Source: Micromonospora profundi (lineage in GTDB: Bacteria; Actinomycetota; Actinomycetes; Mycobacteriales; Micromonosporaceae). Taken from it: 64,000 nt of DNA. The stretch spans positions 2,666,001-2,730,000 of the forward strand of contig NZ_JAATJK010000001.1 of assembly GCF_011927785.1 (NCBI RefSeq). Reading direction: 5' to 3'. Each line of letters starts with the position of its first letter. The first letter of the stretch is position 1. The notes beneath the pieces were generated by a model. The model was not told where the DNA came from. It did not search any database and saw only the letters and a list, made by a program, of their open reading frames with translations. The position numbers and the translations under genes were made by a program. Shown piece by piece: positions 1-8,144 of the stretch.

Positions 1-843
1 CTCGCTGCGCCCGCCGTAGGTGTTCCACAACAGCGCTGCGCGACGCCTGTCGGCGCTGACCGCGACGTACTCCAGCTCGGCGTCCGGTCGTCCGGCGAGC
101 CGCACCGGCGCCGGCTCGTCCCGGGTCAGGTCGACCCGCACCAGCGCGGCCAGTTCGCTGAACACGTCGGTGCGGGCCAGCACGCTCGTCCCGTCCGGGC
201 CGAACCAGCCCTGGTCGGTGCTGCCCCGGCCGGTGTCCGGCAGCAGCCGCCGCCGCTCGCCGGTCGCCACGTCCAGCATCTCCAGCCAGCGGGCGTTGCG
301 CGGGCCACGGCGCAGCAGGGCGGCGCCGGCATCCGCTGTGACGTCCAGCAGGCTGAGCAGGTCGTCCTCGACAAGCACCCGCCGCTGCCCGGTCCCCGCG
401 TCGATCAGCAGCGCCGTACCCCGCTCTGCGGTCTCGGTGACCGCCATCAGCGCGCCGCCGGGCAGCCACCCGGACAGGGACGCCGAGTGGCGGCCGAAGC
501 CGGCGACCTGCCGGCGGCGCGTACCGTCGGGGCGCAGCACCCACAGCTCGGTGCGGGGCGCTCCGCCGGGCGCGACGACGCACGCAAGCCACTGCCCGTC
601 CGGCGACCAGCTCACCGCCAGGACCGGCTCGTCGCCGGTCGGCACCGCGACGGCTTCGGAGGCGTCCACGTCGCGGACCCAGACGCCGGGCGTCCCTGCC
701 CGGTCGGACAGGAACGCCACCCGCAGGCCGTCCGGGGAGGGCGCGGGTGCGAAGTCCTCGCCGACCGGTGGCGACGGCAGCAGCCGGCGACCGGTCGGGC
801 GGCCCCGGCGGGTGGTACGCGGCGCCTCGGTCCGTGCCCTCAT
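1..843 (-). CDS. S9-family (prolyl oligopeptidase-like) peptidase, N-terminal propeller part, truncated by window edge
   Basis: The ATG at 843 follows the TAG stop of the amidotransferase gene with no gap, so the two genes are surely co-transcribed. The 281 visible codons show repeated WD40-like blades: phrases such as APSPDG, SWSPDGQW, LRPDG and GWFGPDG recur about every 45-50 residues. This is the N-terminal beta-propeller of S9 dipeptidyl-peptidase/acylaminoacyl-peptidase-like proteins. There is no signal peptide, so the protein is probably cytoplasmic. The Ser-Asp-His hydrolase domain would lie outside the window and cannot be verified. By position it could trim or recycle the peptide made by the two upstream enzymes; that is inference. 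A non-peptidase propeller protein remains possible. Confidence 0.75.
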   Translation of the reverse strand, partial: MRARTEAPRTTRRGRPTGRRLLPSPPVGEDFAPAPSPDGLRVAFLSDRAGTPGVWVRDVDASEAVAVPTGDEPVLAVSWSPDGQWLACVVAPGGAPRTELWVLRPDGTRRRQVAGFGRHSASLSGWLPGGALMAVTETAERGTALLIDAGTGQRRVLVEDDLLSLLDVTADAGAALLRRGPRNARWLEMLDVATGERRRLLPDTGRGSTDQGWFGPDGTSVLARTDVFSELAALVRVDLTRDEPAPVRLAGRPDAELEYVAVSADRRRAALLWNTYGGRSE

Positions 844-2622
844 CTAAACCCCGATCCGCTGCAACCAGAGCTCCAGCAGCCCGAGCTGCCAGAGCGCGTT
901 CGAACCCAACGTGGTCCGCCGGGCGTTCGGCGCGTCCAGCAACTCCTCCAGGTAGTCCTTGCGGAACAGGCCCCGCTCGCGTGCCTGTCGCGCGGTCAGC
1001 GCGTCGCGGACGTCGTCGAGCAGCGGGCCGGAGAGGTGCCGGATCGCGGGGACCGGAAAGTAGCCCTTCGGGCGGTCGATCACCTCGTCCGGGACGATGC
1101 CCCGGCTCGCCGCCTTCAGCACGCCCTTGCCGCCGTGCGCCAGCTTCAACGCCGGCGGGCAGGCGGCGGCCAGCTCGACCACCTCGTGGTCGAGGAACGG
1201 CACCCGCGCCTCCAGCCCCCAGGCCATCGTCATGTTGTCCACCCGCTTGACCGGGTCGTCGACGAGCATCACCAGGCTGTCCTGGCGCAGCGCCGCGTCC
1301 AGCGCGGTGTCCGCGCCCGGCGCGGCGAAGTGCGCGGTGACGAACTCCAGGCTGGCGTCGTGGTCGAGCATCCACTCGGGCGCCAGCTGGTCGGCGAGCG
1401 CGTCGTGGCGACGGTCGAAGAACACCCTGACGTACGCCTCGACGGCGTCCTCGCGGGCCACGTTCGCCATCGGTGGGTACCAGTCGTAGCCGGCGAAGAT
1501 CTCGTCGGCGCCCTGACCGGACTGCACCACAGTGATCCGCTGCGACACCTCCTCGGAGAGCAGGTGGAACGCCACGCAGTCGTGGCTGACCATCGGCTCG
1601 CTCATCGCCCCGATGGCCGCGTGCACGGCCGGCACGAACCGGTCGCCGCCGATGCGGATCTGCTGGTGGTCGGTGCCGAACTCGCGGGCCACCAGGTCGG
1701 AGTAGTGGAACTCGTCGCCGCTCTCCCCCGCCTTCGCCTCGAACCCGATGCTGAAGGTGGCCAGCCCGGTCTGGCCCTGCTCGGCCAGCAGGGCGACGAT
1801 CAGGCTGGAGTCGATGCCGCCGGAGAGGAGCACGCCGACAGGCACGTCGGCGACCATCCGGCGACGTACGGCGGTGCGCAGCGCGGACATGATCCGCTCC
1901 TGCCACTCGTCCGCGGACATCGGCGGCGCGGCCGCGCGGGTGAACTCCGGCCGCCAGTAGACGGTGTCGGTGCTGCGACCGTCGCCGGTGATCACGCGTA
2001 CGGTCGCCGGGGGCAGTTTGCGGACGCCGGCAAGGATGGTGCGCGGCGGCGGCACCACCGAGTGGAAGCTCATGTAGTGGTGCAGTGCCACCGGGTCGAG
2101 GTCGGTGTCCACGCCACCGGCGGCCAGCAGCGCCGGCACTGTCGAGGCGAAGCGGATCCGGCCCGGCGTCTCGGCGAGGTAGAGCGGCTTGATGCCGAGC
2201 CGGTCGCGGGCCAGCACCAGCGTGGACGTGGTCAGCTCGACCAGGGCGAAGGCGAACATCCCAAAAAACCGCTCGACGCACGCCGTCCCCCACCGGTGGT
2301 ACGCCTTGAGGATCACCTCGGTGTCCGAGGTGGACCGGAAGGAGTAGCCGGCGGCGGTCAGCTCGTCACGCAGCTCCTGGTAGTTGTAGATGCAGCCGTT
2401 GAAGACCAGGGCCAGGCCCAGCTCGGAGTCGACCATCGGTTGGGCGCCGGCGTCGGACAGGTCGATGATGCGCAGCCGGCGGTGCACGAGCGCCGCCGGC
2501 CCGTGCCGCCACCGCCCCTCGCCGTCCGGCCCCCGGGAGGCGAGGGCGGGGAGCATCCGCTCGACGGCCGCCATGTCCGGCGGCGCCCCGTCGAGGCGGA
2601 ACTCGCCTCCGATACCGCACAT
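844..2622 (-). CDS. asnB: Asparagine synthetase-type amidotransferase, N-acetylglutaminylglutamine amidotransferase-like
   Basis: The 592-aa protein begins Met-Cys-Gly, placing the glutaminase nucleophile at Cys2. The class II glutamine amidotransferase domain covers about residues 2-190, with RGPDG near 30 and FNGCIYN near 74-80. The synthetase domain has the ATP-binding SGGIDSS P-loop at 267-273, and GQGADEIFAGYDWY and the late VPFLDHEVVELA block are present. Length and text resemble the group that amidates N-acetylglutaminylglutamine in Pseudomonas (osmoprotectant NAGGN) more than ordinary AsnB. It would convert a carboxylate of a small peptide to an amide using glutamine and ATP. It starts 96 bp after the ligase fusion gene, with GAGAGGTGAG as ribosome site. 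A general asparagine synthetase is the alternative. Confidence 0.85.
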   Translation of the reverse strand: MCGIGGEFRLDGAPPDMAAVERMLPALASRGPDGEGRWRHGPAALVHRRLRIIDLSDAGAQPMVDSELGLALVFNGCIYNYQELRDELTAAGYSFRSTSDTEVILKAYHRWGTACVERFFGMFAFALVELTTSTLVLARDRLGIKPLYLAETPGRIRFASTVPALLAAGGVDTDLDPVALHHYMSFHSVVPPPRTILAGVRKLPPATVRVITGDGRSTDTVYWRPEFTRAAAPPMSADEWQERIMSALRTAVRRRMVADVPVGVLLSGGIDSSLIVALLAEQGQTGLATFSIGFEAKAGESGDEFHYSDLVAREFGTDHQQIRIGGDRFVPAVHAAIGAMSEPMVSHDCVAFHLLSEEVSQRITVVQSGQGADEIFAGYDWYPPMANVAREDAVEAYVRVFFDRRHDALADQLAPEWMLDHDASLEFVTAHFAAPGADTALDAALRQDSLVMLVDDPVKRVDNMTMAWGLEARVPFLDHEVVELAAACPPALKLAHGGKGVLKAASRGIVPDEVIDRPKGYFPVPAIRHLSGPLLDDVRDALTARQARERGLFRKDYLEELLDAPNARRTTLGSNALWQLGLLELWLQRIGV

Positions 2623-2718
2623 GGCTCACCTCTCATCGGCTCGGGTCGCTCGGGCCGCTGACCGGTCCAGGGTTGGCTGGCCGGGTTGCGTCCCGATGAC
2701 ATCAAGGTCAAGCGTGGG

Positions 2719-5388
2719 TTACGCGGGTGGTTGATCGGCTCCGCCGAGCAGCCAGGTGTCCTTCGACCCACCGCCACGGGACGAGTTGACGATCATGCTG
2801 CCGGCCGGCGCGACCCGGGTCAGCGCCACCGGCGCCACCTCGGCCGTGTCACCGAGGAAGACGAACGCCCGCAGGTCGACGTGCCGGGGTGCGAGGGCGG
2901 TGCCGTCGAACACCGGGTGGGTGGTCAGCGAGATCACCTCCTGGGCGATCCACCGGTGCGGCGCGGCGAGGATCTGCTCCCGGACGGCGTCCAACTCCTC
3001 CGCCTCGGCGCGCGGACCGATCACCACGCGGTCCCCGCCGTACCCGTCGACGGGCTTGAGCACCAACTCGTCCAGCCGGCCCAGCACGTCGGCGCGCTGC
3101 TCGGGCAGCCCGCACAGGTACGTCGGCACGTCCGCGAGCAGCGCCTTCTCCCCCAGGTAGTACTCGATGAGCCGCGGCACGTACGCGTACAGGGCCTTGT
3201 CGTCGCCGACGCCGTTGCCGAGCGCGTTGGCCAGGGTGAGCCGCCCCGCGTGCACGGCGGCGAGCAGTGGCCAGCCCAGCGGCACCCCGTCGGCGCCCGG
3301 CGCGTGCAGCAGCGCCTCCTCGTCCATCCGCAGGTAGATCACGTCGACCTGGCTGCGGCGGCCCTCGCGCACCAGGCACACCCGGCCGTCCTCCACCAGC
3401 AGGTCGCTGCTCCCGATCAGCGGCACGCCCATCTCGTCGGCGAGCAGCCGGTGCTCGAACCACGCCGGGTCGCCGGGGCCGCTGCTGAGCACCACCACGG
3501 CGGGGTCGTCGGCGGCGGCTGGCGCGGCGGCGAGCAGCGCCCGGTGCAGCATCGCAGGTGTCTCGTCGGCGGGCAGCAGGTCGTCGGGCACCGGCAGCTC
3601 CGGCAACACCGCCCGGGTCAGCCTGCGGTTCTGCACCGCGTAGCCGAGACCCGAGGGAACCCGCAGGTTGTCCTCCAGCACGTACCAGCCGCCGTCGGGG
3701 TCGCGCACCAGATCCGTGCCGGACACCTGGGCGCGGGTGCGGCGGCGACCCATCAGCGCGCCGGTGGGTCGCAGGCCGGGTGAGGACTCCACCACCCAGG
3801 CCGGCACCACGCCGTCGGCCACGACGGCCCGCTCGCCGTAGACGTCGCGGAGGAAGGCGTCGAGCGCGCGGGCGCGCTGCACCAGGCCGGCGCGCAGCGC
3901 ATTCCAGTCGGCGGCGGGCACGACCCGGGGCACCAGGTCGAACGGGAAGAGCCGGGTGCTCGCCTCACCGGCCACGCTGAAGGTCACGCCCCGGGCACGC
4001 TGCTCCTCGTCGCGGTCGTGCTCGCGTTGGCGCAGACCGACGGTGCCCAGGCCGCGCAGGGCGGCGAGCAGCGGCCGGTACGCCGGCTCCGGTCCGTCCG
4101 GGCCGAAGACCTCGTCGCCGGCGTCGACGTACGTGGGCAGGGCCGGCGGTGGCGGTGCACCCGGGCCGGGGGCGCCGGTCCGGCCCCGGGTCTCGTCGAG
4201 CAGCAGGTCGACCACGTCGGCCAGTCGGCCGCGCCGCTCGTAGGCCCGTCGCTGCCTGGCGGCGGAGCTGCCGCGCGCCAGCGCGTAGCGGGTCAGCTCG
4301 CTTATCTGTTCCCAATCTCCCGTCGCCTCCAGCTGCGGGCGCAGGTCGGTCACCAGGCGGCGTAGCGCCTCGGCGGCCGGCACCGGCCGGGCCGAGCGGG
4401 GCAGGTCCAGCAGGTCGCCCTCCAGCCCGGAGCGGGCGGCCCGCCACACGGCGGCGCGCAGCACCGGCGGGCGTACGGCGGTGCGCTCCACGCCGGCGCG
4501 AAGCGCGGCGACCTCCCGGCGGACCAACGCCCGGAACAGGCCGGTGAGCAGGACGATGATGTCCACGTCGGAGTTGGCGTCGGTGATCCGCAGCTCCACC
4601 GTCGGCACGTGCGCCGACGGCCGCACGTCGAAGTAGATCATGGCGGGGTCGGTGATGGTCTCCGAGGAGATCAGCTCGGCGACAAGCGCCTCGTGGTCGG
4701 CAGCGCTTGTCACCTCGCCCGGGTCGCCGGCCGTGGGCCAGCGTTGCCACACCAGCGAGCGGACGCTTGCGTAGCCGCTGTCCTGACCCATCCAGTACGG
4801 CGAACTGGTGGACAGCGCGAGCAGCAGCGGCAGCCACGGCTGGACCCGGCGGGTGACGGCGACCGCCAGATCCCGGTCGGACACCCCGACGTGCACCTGC
4901 GCGCCGCAGATCAACTGCTCCCGGGCGAGCATCTGGTACTCGTCGAGCATCCGCCGGTAGCGGGAGGTGGGGGTGACACTCGGGTCGCCGTCGGCGCGCA
5001 GCGGCACCGTACCTGCCGCCACGATTCCCAGCCCGGCCCGGTCGGCTACCTGGACGGCCGACTGGCGCAGCCGGGTCAGCTCGGTACGGATCTCGTCCAA
5101 GGTGCGGCAGACGGCGGTGTTGGTCTCCACCACGCTGCGGTGCAGTTCGGCGGTGAACGACGTGGCCGGCAGCCGGTCGAGCAGTTCCCCGGCCCGGGGC
5201 ACCAACTCGCGGGTGTGCAGGTCGACGACGTGGAACTCCTCCTCCACACCGATGGTGGCGAGGTCCGCCGGATCGGCGTCGTCGACCGGCGTGACCGGCT
5301 GGGCGCGGGATGCGGGCACCGCCCGGCCGTTGCCGGACCGGCCCAGCGGCCCGTCGAACGTCGCCGCGTTCGTGGTGTTCTCGACCAT
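2719..5388 (-). CDS. Fusion of GCS2-type carboxylate-amine ligase and circularly permuted type 2 ATP-grasp ligase
   Basis: The 889-aa protein has two ligase domains. Residues ~45-395 match the YbdK/GCS2 glutamate-cysteine ligase family: VGVEEEFH-type start (IGVEEEFHVVD), HVGVSDRD, and the metal/substrate strand VELRITDANSD. After a Pro/Gly-rich linker, residues ~430-870 match circularly permuted ATP-grasp proteins: TGALMGRRRTRAQVSG, VLEDNLRVPSG, ANALGNGVGDDKALYAYVP, LKPVDGYGG and VNSSRGGGSKDTW. Such enzymes form amide or peptide bonds from a carboxylate and an amine with ATP. I place the start at ATG 5388; a GTG at 5394 is also in frame. The downstream amidotransferase and peptidase suggest a small peptide-amide product, whose identity is unknown. 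Confidence 0.85.
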   Translation of the reverse strand: MVENTTNAATFDGPLGRSGNGRAVPASRAQPVTPVDDADPADLATIGVEEEFHVVDLHTRELVPRAGELLDRLPATSFTAELHRSVVETNTAVCRTLDEIRTELTRLRQSAVQVADRAGLGIVAAGTVPLRADGDPSVTPTSRYRRMLDEYQMLAREQLICGAQVHVGVSDRDLAVAVTRRVQPWLPLLLALSTSSPYWMGQDSGYASVRSLVWQRWPTAGDPGEVTSAADHEALVAELISSETITDPAMIYFDVRPSAHVPTVELRITDANSDVDIIVLLTGLFRALVRREVAALRAGVERTAVRPPVLRAAVWRAARSGLEGDLLDLPRSARPVPAAEALRRLVTDLRPQLEATGDWEQISELTRYALARGSSAARQRRAYERRGRLADVVDLLLDETRGRTGAPGPGAPPPPALPTYVDAGDEVFGPDGPEPAYRPLLAALRGLGTVGLRQREHDRDEEQRARGVTFSVAGEASTRLFPFDLVPRVVPAADWNALRAGLVQRARALDAFLRDVYGERAVVADGVVPAWVVESSPGLRPTGALMGRRRTRAQVSGTDLVRDPDGGWYVLEDNLRVPSGLGYAVQNRRLTRAVLPELPVPDDLLPADETPAMLHRALLAAAPAAADDPAVVVLSSGPGDPAWFEHRLLADEMGVPLIGSSDLLVEDGRVCLVREGRRSQVDVIYLRMDEEALLHAPGADGVPLGWPLLAAVHAGRLTLANALGNGVGDDKALYAYVPRLIEYYLGEKALLADVPTYLCGLPEQRADVLGRLDELVLKPVDGYGGDRVVIGPRAEAEELDAVREQILAAPHRWIAQEVISLTTHPVFDGTALAPRHVDLRAFVFLGDTAEVAPVALTRVAPAGSMIVNSSRGGGSKDTWLLGGADQPPA

Positions 5389-5505
5389 GGTCACCCCGGT
5401 TCGCGTATCGGTGTGTCGACTTGTCCGACGAGCGTTCCCAGGATTGGTACCGGGAGTGTTTCCGGCGCGTTAAGGTGACGCACCGTTCTGCCCGGGCCGC
5501 TCTGC

Positions 5506-5580
5506 CGCGCGGGCCATCGGGTGTCACCCGCGCGCGGGCCATCGGGTGTCACCCGCGCGCGGGCCATCGGGTGTCACCCG
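5506..5580. repeat. Three tandem 25-bp repeats, each with a 13-bp palindrome
   Basis: Three essentially identical head-to-tail 25-bp copies occupy 5506-5530, 5531-5555 and 5556-5580. Each contains the palindrome CGGGTGTCACCCG flanked by a GCGCGGGCCAT stretch. They lie 118 bp upstream of the ligase fusion start and between that gene and the terminator hairpin of the GH5 gene. Evenly spaced palindromes upstream of an operon suggest a multi-site operator, but a structural or transposon-derived repeat is not excluded. Confidence 0.8.
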
Positions 5581-5604
5581 GGTCGACGCCTGCTATGTCC
5601 AAAG

Positions 5605-5644
5605 GACATGCCGGTGAGTCAGCACTCTGACTCACCGGCATGTC
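5605..5644 (-). terminator. Strong hairpin downstream of the GH5 cellulase
   Basis: An 18-bp perfect stem (arms 5605-5622 and 5627-5644, core CCGGTGAGTCAG) has a 4-nt CACT loop. It begins about 40 bp after the cellulase stop. There is no U-tract, as is usual for actinomycete hairpin terminators. It also separates the cellulase transcript from the promoter region of the ligase operon. Confidence 0.8.
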
Positions 5645-5685
5645 GCACGATTCCTGCCGTCGATCGCGATTGATCGCGACCGAGG

Positions 5686-7071
5686 TCACCTCATGTTGGC
5701 GACCACGAACGGCGCGTGGCCGTGCAGGTAGTTGTCCCATCCGCCGGTGACCGGCGCACCCGGGCTGAGCAGGTTCGTGGTGTCGGTGCCGACGTCGAGC
5801 TTCCAGGCCGTCCAGGAGATGCCGTTCGCCTTCATCCAGTCCATCCAGGACTGCGCCTCCGGCAGGCAGGCCCGGCCGTCGAGACCACCGTCGGCGTGGC
5901 TGGCACCCCACTCGGTGACGAACAGCGCCAGGCCGGCCCGGATCGCCGCGTCACCCTTGGCGCGCAGCGACGCGCCGTGGGTGCACGAGTAGAAGTGCAG
6001 CGTGTACATCAGGTTGGTGCCGGACACCGGGCTGGCCGCCGCGACGTCCACGTCCTGCGACCAGGTCGGGGTGCCGAGCACCACGATGTTGTCCGGGTCG
6101 GCGGCGCGGATCGCCGCGACAACCGCCTGGTGGTACGGCTTGATGACGTTCGTCCAGCTCACCTGCAACGGCTCGTTGTAGGGCTCCCAGATGACGTTCG
6201 GCAGGTGGCCGTAGCGGCGGGCCAGGTCACCGAAGAAGGCCACCGCCTGCGACTGGTTGTTCTGCGCCTCGTGCGCGTGCCAGTCGACGATCACGTACAC
6301 CCCGGCGGTGACCGCGTTGTTGATGATGGTCTCCACCTGGTTGCGCGCCCTGGTCGGGTCGCTGAGGTACGCGCCGGCCGGCTCCACACCCATCGCCGCG
6401 CGGATCACCTGAAGCTTCCAGTTGTCGCGCATCCAGGTCAGCGCGGACAGGTTCTCGGCGTACGGGGCAGTCTCCCAGTTGAGCCACATGCTGCTGATGC
6501 CCCGCAACTGCACACGCGCGCCGGACTTGTCGCACATCGTCGTGCCGCACACCCGCAGCTGCCCGTGCCGCTCGACGGGCGTGCCGGTCGTCGGCGGCGG
6601 ACTCGTGGGCGGCGGGGTGGTCGGTGGCGGTGTCGTGGGCGCCGGAGTGGTCGGCGCGGGAGTGGTGGGCGTCGGAGGCGGGCCGCCGGCGCAGGCCGCG
6701 CCGTTGACAGTGCAGTTGACGGGGGTGCCGGAGCCGTCGACGAGGAAGCCGAACGCCGTCGACGCCCCGGCGGCCAGGGTGCCGTTCCAGGACAGGTTGG
6801 TGAAGGTGTAGCGGCTGCCGGAGGTCGTCTGCTGCGCGTTCCACGACTGGCTGATGCTGGAGGAGGCCGGCAGGTCGAACTCGACGCGCCAGCTGGTGAT
6901 CTGTGCCGACGTGTTGTTGGTGACAGTGACCTGACCCTGGTAGCCACTGCCCCAACTGTTCGTCACGGAGAACACGGCGGTCGCCGCACTCGCCGGCGTG
7001 GCCGCGATCGCCACCGCGCCGGCTATCAGGCCGGCGACGGCCAGCGACGTGACAAGTCTCAGTGTGCGCAT
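5686..7071 (-). CDS. Secreted endo-beta-1,4-glucanase: CBM2 - Pro/Thr linker - GH5
   Basis: The 461-aa secreted cellulase starts at ATG 7071. It has a signal peptide of about 29 residues ending TPASA, an N-terminal CBM2 cellulose-binding module (~30-130, with NSWGSGYQGQVTVTNN and paired cysteines near its end), a TTPAPTTPPP linker (~133-167) and a GH5 catalytic domain (~170-461). The expected glutamates are visible: acid/base in WEPYNEPL and nucleophile in FVTEWGAS. The text resembles GH5 subfamily 2 endoglucanases. It should cut internal bonds in cellulose outside the cell. An upstream TTG in the same frame (7131) would spoil the signal peptide and falls in the promoter, so I rejected it. 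The gene stands alone, with its own promoter and terminator. Confidence 0.93.
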   Translation of the reverse strand: MRTLRLVTSLAVAGLIAGAVAIAATPASAATAVFSVTNSWGSGYQGQVTVTNNTSAQITSWRVEFDLPASSSISQSWNAQQTTSGSRYTFTNLSWNGTLAAGASTAFGFLVDGSGTPVNCTVNGAACAGGPPPTPTTPAPTTPAPTTPPPTTPPPTSPPPTTGTPVERHGQLRVCGTTMCDKSGARVQLRGISSMWLNWETAPYAENLSALTWMRDNWKLQVIRAAMGVEPAGAYLSDPTRARNQVETIINNAVTAGVYVIVDWHAHEAQNNQSQAVAFFGDLARRYGHLPNVIWEPYNEPLQVSWTNVIKPYHQAVVAAIRAADPDNIVVLGTPTWSQDVDVAAASPVSGTNLMYTLHFYSCTHGASLRAKGDAAIRAGLALFVTEWGASHADGGLDGRACLPEAQSWMDWMKANGISWTAWKLDVGTDTTNLLSPGAPVTGGWDNYLHGHAPFVVANMR

Positions 7072-7127
7072 GCTGAACCCGCTTCGGATCGACGGTGATG
7101 GTCTGAGGCGGGGCGGCGCCAGAGCCG

Positions 7128-7156
7128 ACAATATCGATCTTCCACGATGTGTTCAA
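7128..7156 (-). promoter_or_regulatory. Sigma-70-like promoter of the GH5 cellulase
   Basis: On the minus strand, TTGAAC (7156-7151) and TATTGT (7133-7128) are separated by exactly 17 bp. The predicted start is near 7120, giving a 5' leader of about 50 nt. No CebR-type box (TGGGAGCGCTCCCA) is present here. Confidence 0.6.
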
Positions 7157-7208
7157 GGCGTGCGGCCGGTCTTCCGCTCGCCGGGGACAGCTGAGCGGTG
7201 TGCGCCGC

Positions 7209-7691
7209 TCAGCGCACCTTCATGAGATCGACAAGTTGGTCCAGCGCAGCGCCCCATCCCTCGTGGAAGCCCATCTCGTCGTGCGACTTCTTCGCCGACT
7301 CGTCGGCGTGGATCGCGACGGCTGTGTACTTCGTGCCCGCGCCGTCCGGCTCGATCCGCACCACAGCGGTGAACGGGAAGCCGTCCTGGGCGATCTGCGG
7401 ACGGAAGCCGGGCCCCAGGCCGGAGGTGAAGACCAGCGTCGAACCCTCGTCGACCACCAGGATGCAGCCGCTGTTCGGGTACTCCTCGCCCTCGGGCGAG
7501 CGCATTGTCGTGTCGAATCTGCCGCCGGGCCGCAGGTCAATCTCGCAGGCGACTGTCGACCAGGGCTTCGGGGTGAACCACTGCATGATCAGCTCGGGCG
7601 TGGTCCAGGCCCGCCAGACCAGCTCCGGCGGCACGTCGACGGTGCGCTCCAGGACGAGATCGAGGTCGGGATTCACTGTGTAGACGGTCAT
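7209..7691 (-). CDS. SRPBCC (AHSA1/START-like) domain protein
   Basis: The 160-aa protein has the pattern of Activator-of-Hsp90-like SRPBCC proteins: an early [22 protein letters not shown] helix-grip segment, a central [20 protein letters not shown] strand set, and a C-terminal helix ending [12 protein letters not shown]. It probably binds a hydrophobic ligand in the cytoplasm; the ligand is unknown. Its ATG overlaps the stop of the upstream ArsR gene by 4 nt, so the two are translationally coupled. ArsR/SRPBCC pairs of this layout are common in actinomycetes. The start at 7691 is preferred over an in-frame start at 7751 because it gives this overlap and the family's normal length. Confidence 0.88.
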   Translation of the reverse strand: MTVYTVNPDLDLVLERTVDVPPELVWRAWTTPELIMQWFTPKPWSTVACEIDLRPGGRFDTTMRSPEGEEYPNSGCILVVDEGSTLVFTSGLGPGFRPQIAQDGFPFTAVVRIEPDGAGTKYTAVAIHADESAKKSHDEMGFHEGWGAALDQLVDLMKVR

Positions 7692-8038
7692 CGTTCTTGC
7701 TCCTTCAGGTCGTAGAGAAGCGAATCGAGTTGGTCGAGGCGTCGGGTCCATCGCGCGCGCTGCGCGGCGAGCCAGGTGTCGAGGTGCTCCAGCGGCTGGG
7801 GCGCGAGCCGGTAGGTGCGAACTCGGCCCGTCTTCTCCGACGTCACCAGACCGGACTGTTCGAGGACGTGCAGGTGCTGCGTGAACGACGGCAGCGCCAT
7901 GTCGAACGGACGAGCCAGGTCACTGGTCGTGGCCGGCCCTTGGGTGAGGCGCTCGACGACCTGGCGGCGGGTGGGGTCGGCCAACGCCTGGAACACGCTG
8001 TCGAGAACGCTGCCGCCCTCCCCCGCATACTTAGCCAT
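7688..8038 (-). CDS. ArsR-family winged-helix repressor
   Basis: The 116-aa winged-helix regulator reads [17 protein letters not shown] at its start, then [29 protein letters not shown] as the recognition helix region and a wing ([12 protein letters not shown]). It has no clear metal-binding ELCVCDL motif, so it belongs with the non-metal ArsR proteins that pair with SRPBCC genes. It probably represses its own operon through the palindrome at 8064-8083. I chose ATG 8038; the longer reading from 8062 starts inside the promoter. Confidence 0.9.
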   Translation of the reverse strand: MAKYAGEGGSVLDSVFQALADPTRRQVVERLTQGPATTSDLARPFDMALPSFTQHLHVLEQSGLVTSEKTGRVRTYRLAPQPLEHLDTWLAAQRARWTRRLDQLDSLLYDLKEQER

Positions 8039-8045
8039 GCGCCTA

Positions 8046-8074
8046 ACTATGCACCGAGACATTACTTAGGTCAA
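8046..8074 (-). promoter_or_regulatory. Promoter of the ArsR-SRPBCC operon
   Basis: TTGACC (minus strand, 8074-8069) and CATAGT (8051-8046) are 17 bp apart. The start codon follows the -10 by only 7 nt (8045-8039), so the transcript is probably leaderless. The -35 sits inside the operator palindrome. Confidence 0.55.
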
Positions 8075-8083
8075 GGCCTAAGT
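8064..8083. promoter_or_regulatory. Operator palindrome for the ArsR repressor
   Basis: Perfect arms ACTTAGG (8064-8070) and CCTAAGT (8077-8083) are separated by 6 bp. The site covers the -35 of the arsR promoter and lies in the divergent space before the aldo/keto reductase gene, so it could control both. Confidence 0.65.
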
Positions 8084-8131
8084 ATTGCGACCTGGGGCGG
8101 GTCACGGATCGCCGGACGCCGGCACCGGTCG

Positions 8132-8137
8132 TAGCGT
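8132..8137 (+). promoter_or_regulatory. Putative -10 box of the aldo/keto reductase gene (leaderless)
   Basis: TAGCGT ends 7 nt before the ATG at 8145, the spacing seen at leaderless actinobacterial promoters. No convincing ribosome site lies between. The -35 is weak. Confidence 0.4.
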
Positions 8138-8144
8138 AGGGCGT

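Noticed and set aside
487..2661. 724-aa plus-strand open frame
   Set aside because: It is antisense to the amidotransferase gene, with His/Arg/Gly/Val-rich text and no domain; a usual shadow in very GC-rich DNA.
5506..5580. Tandem repeats as a CRISPR array
   Set aside because: Units are contiguous with no variable spacers, only three copies, and no cas genes.
5686..7210. CebR control of the cellulase
   Set aside because: The 14-bp TGGGAGCGCTCCCA box known for CebR is not present near this gene or elsewhere that I could see.
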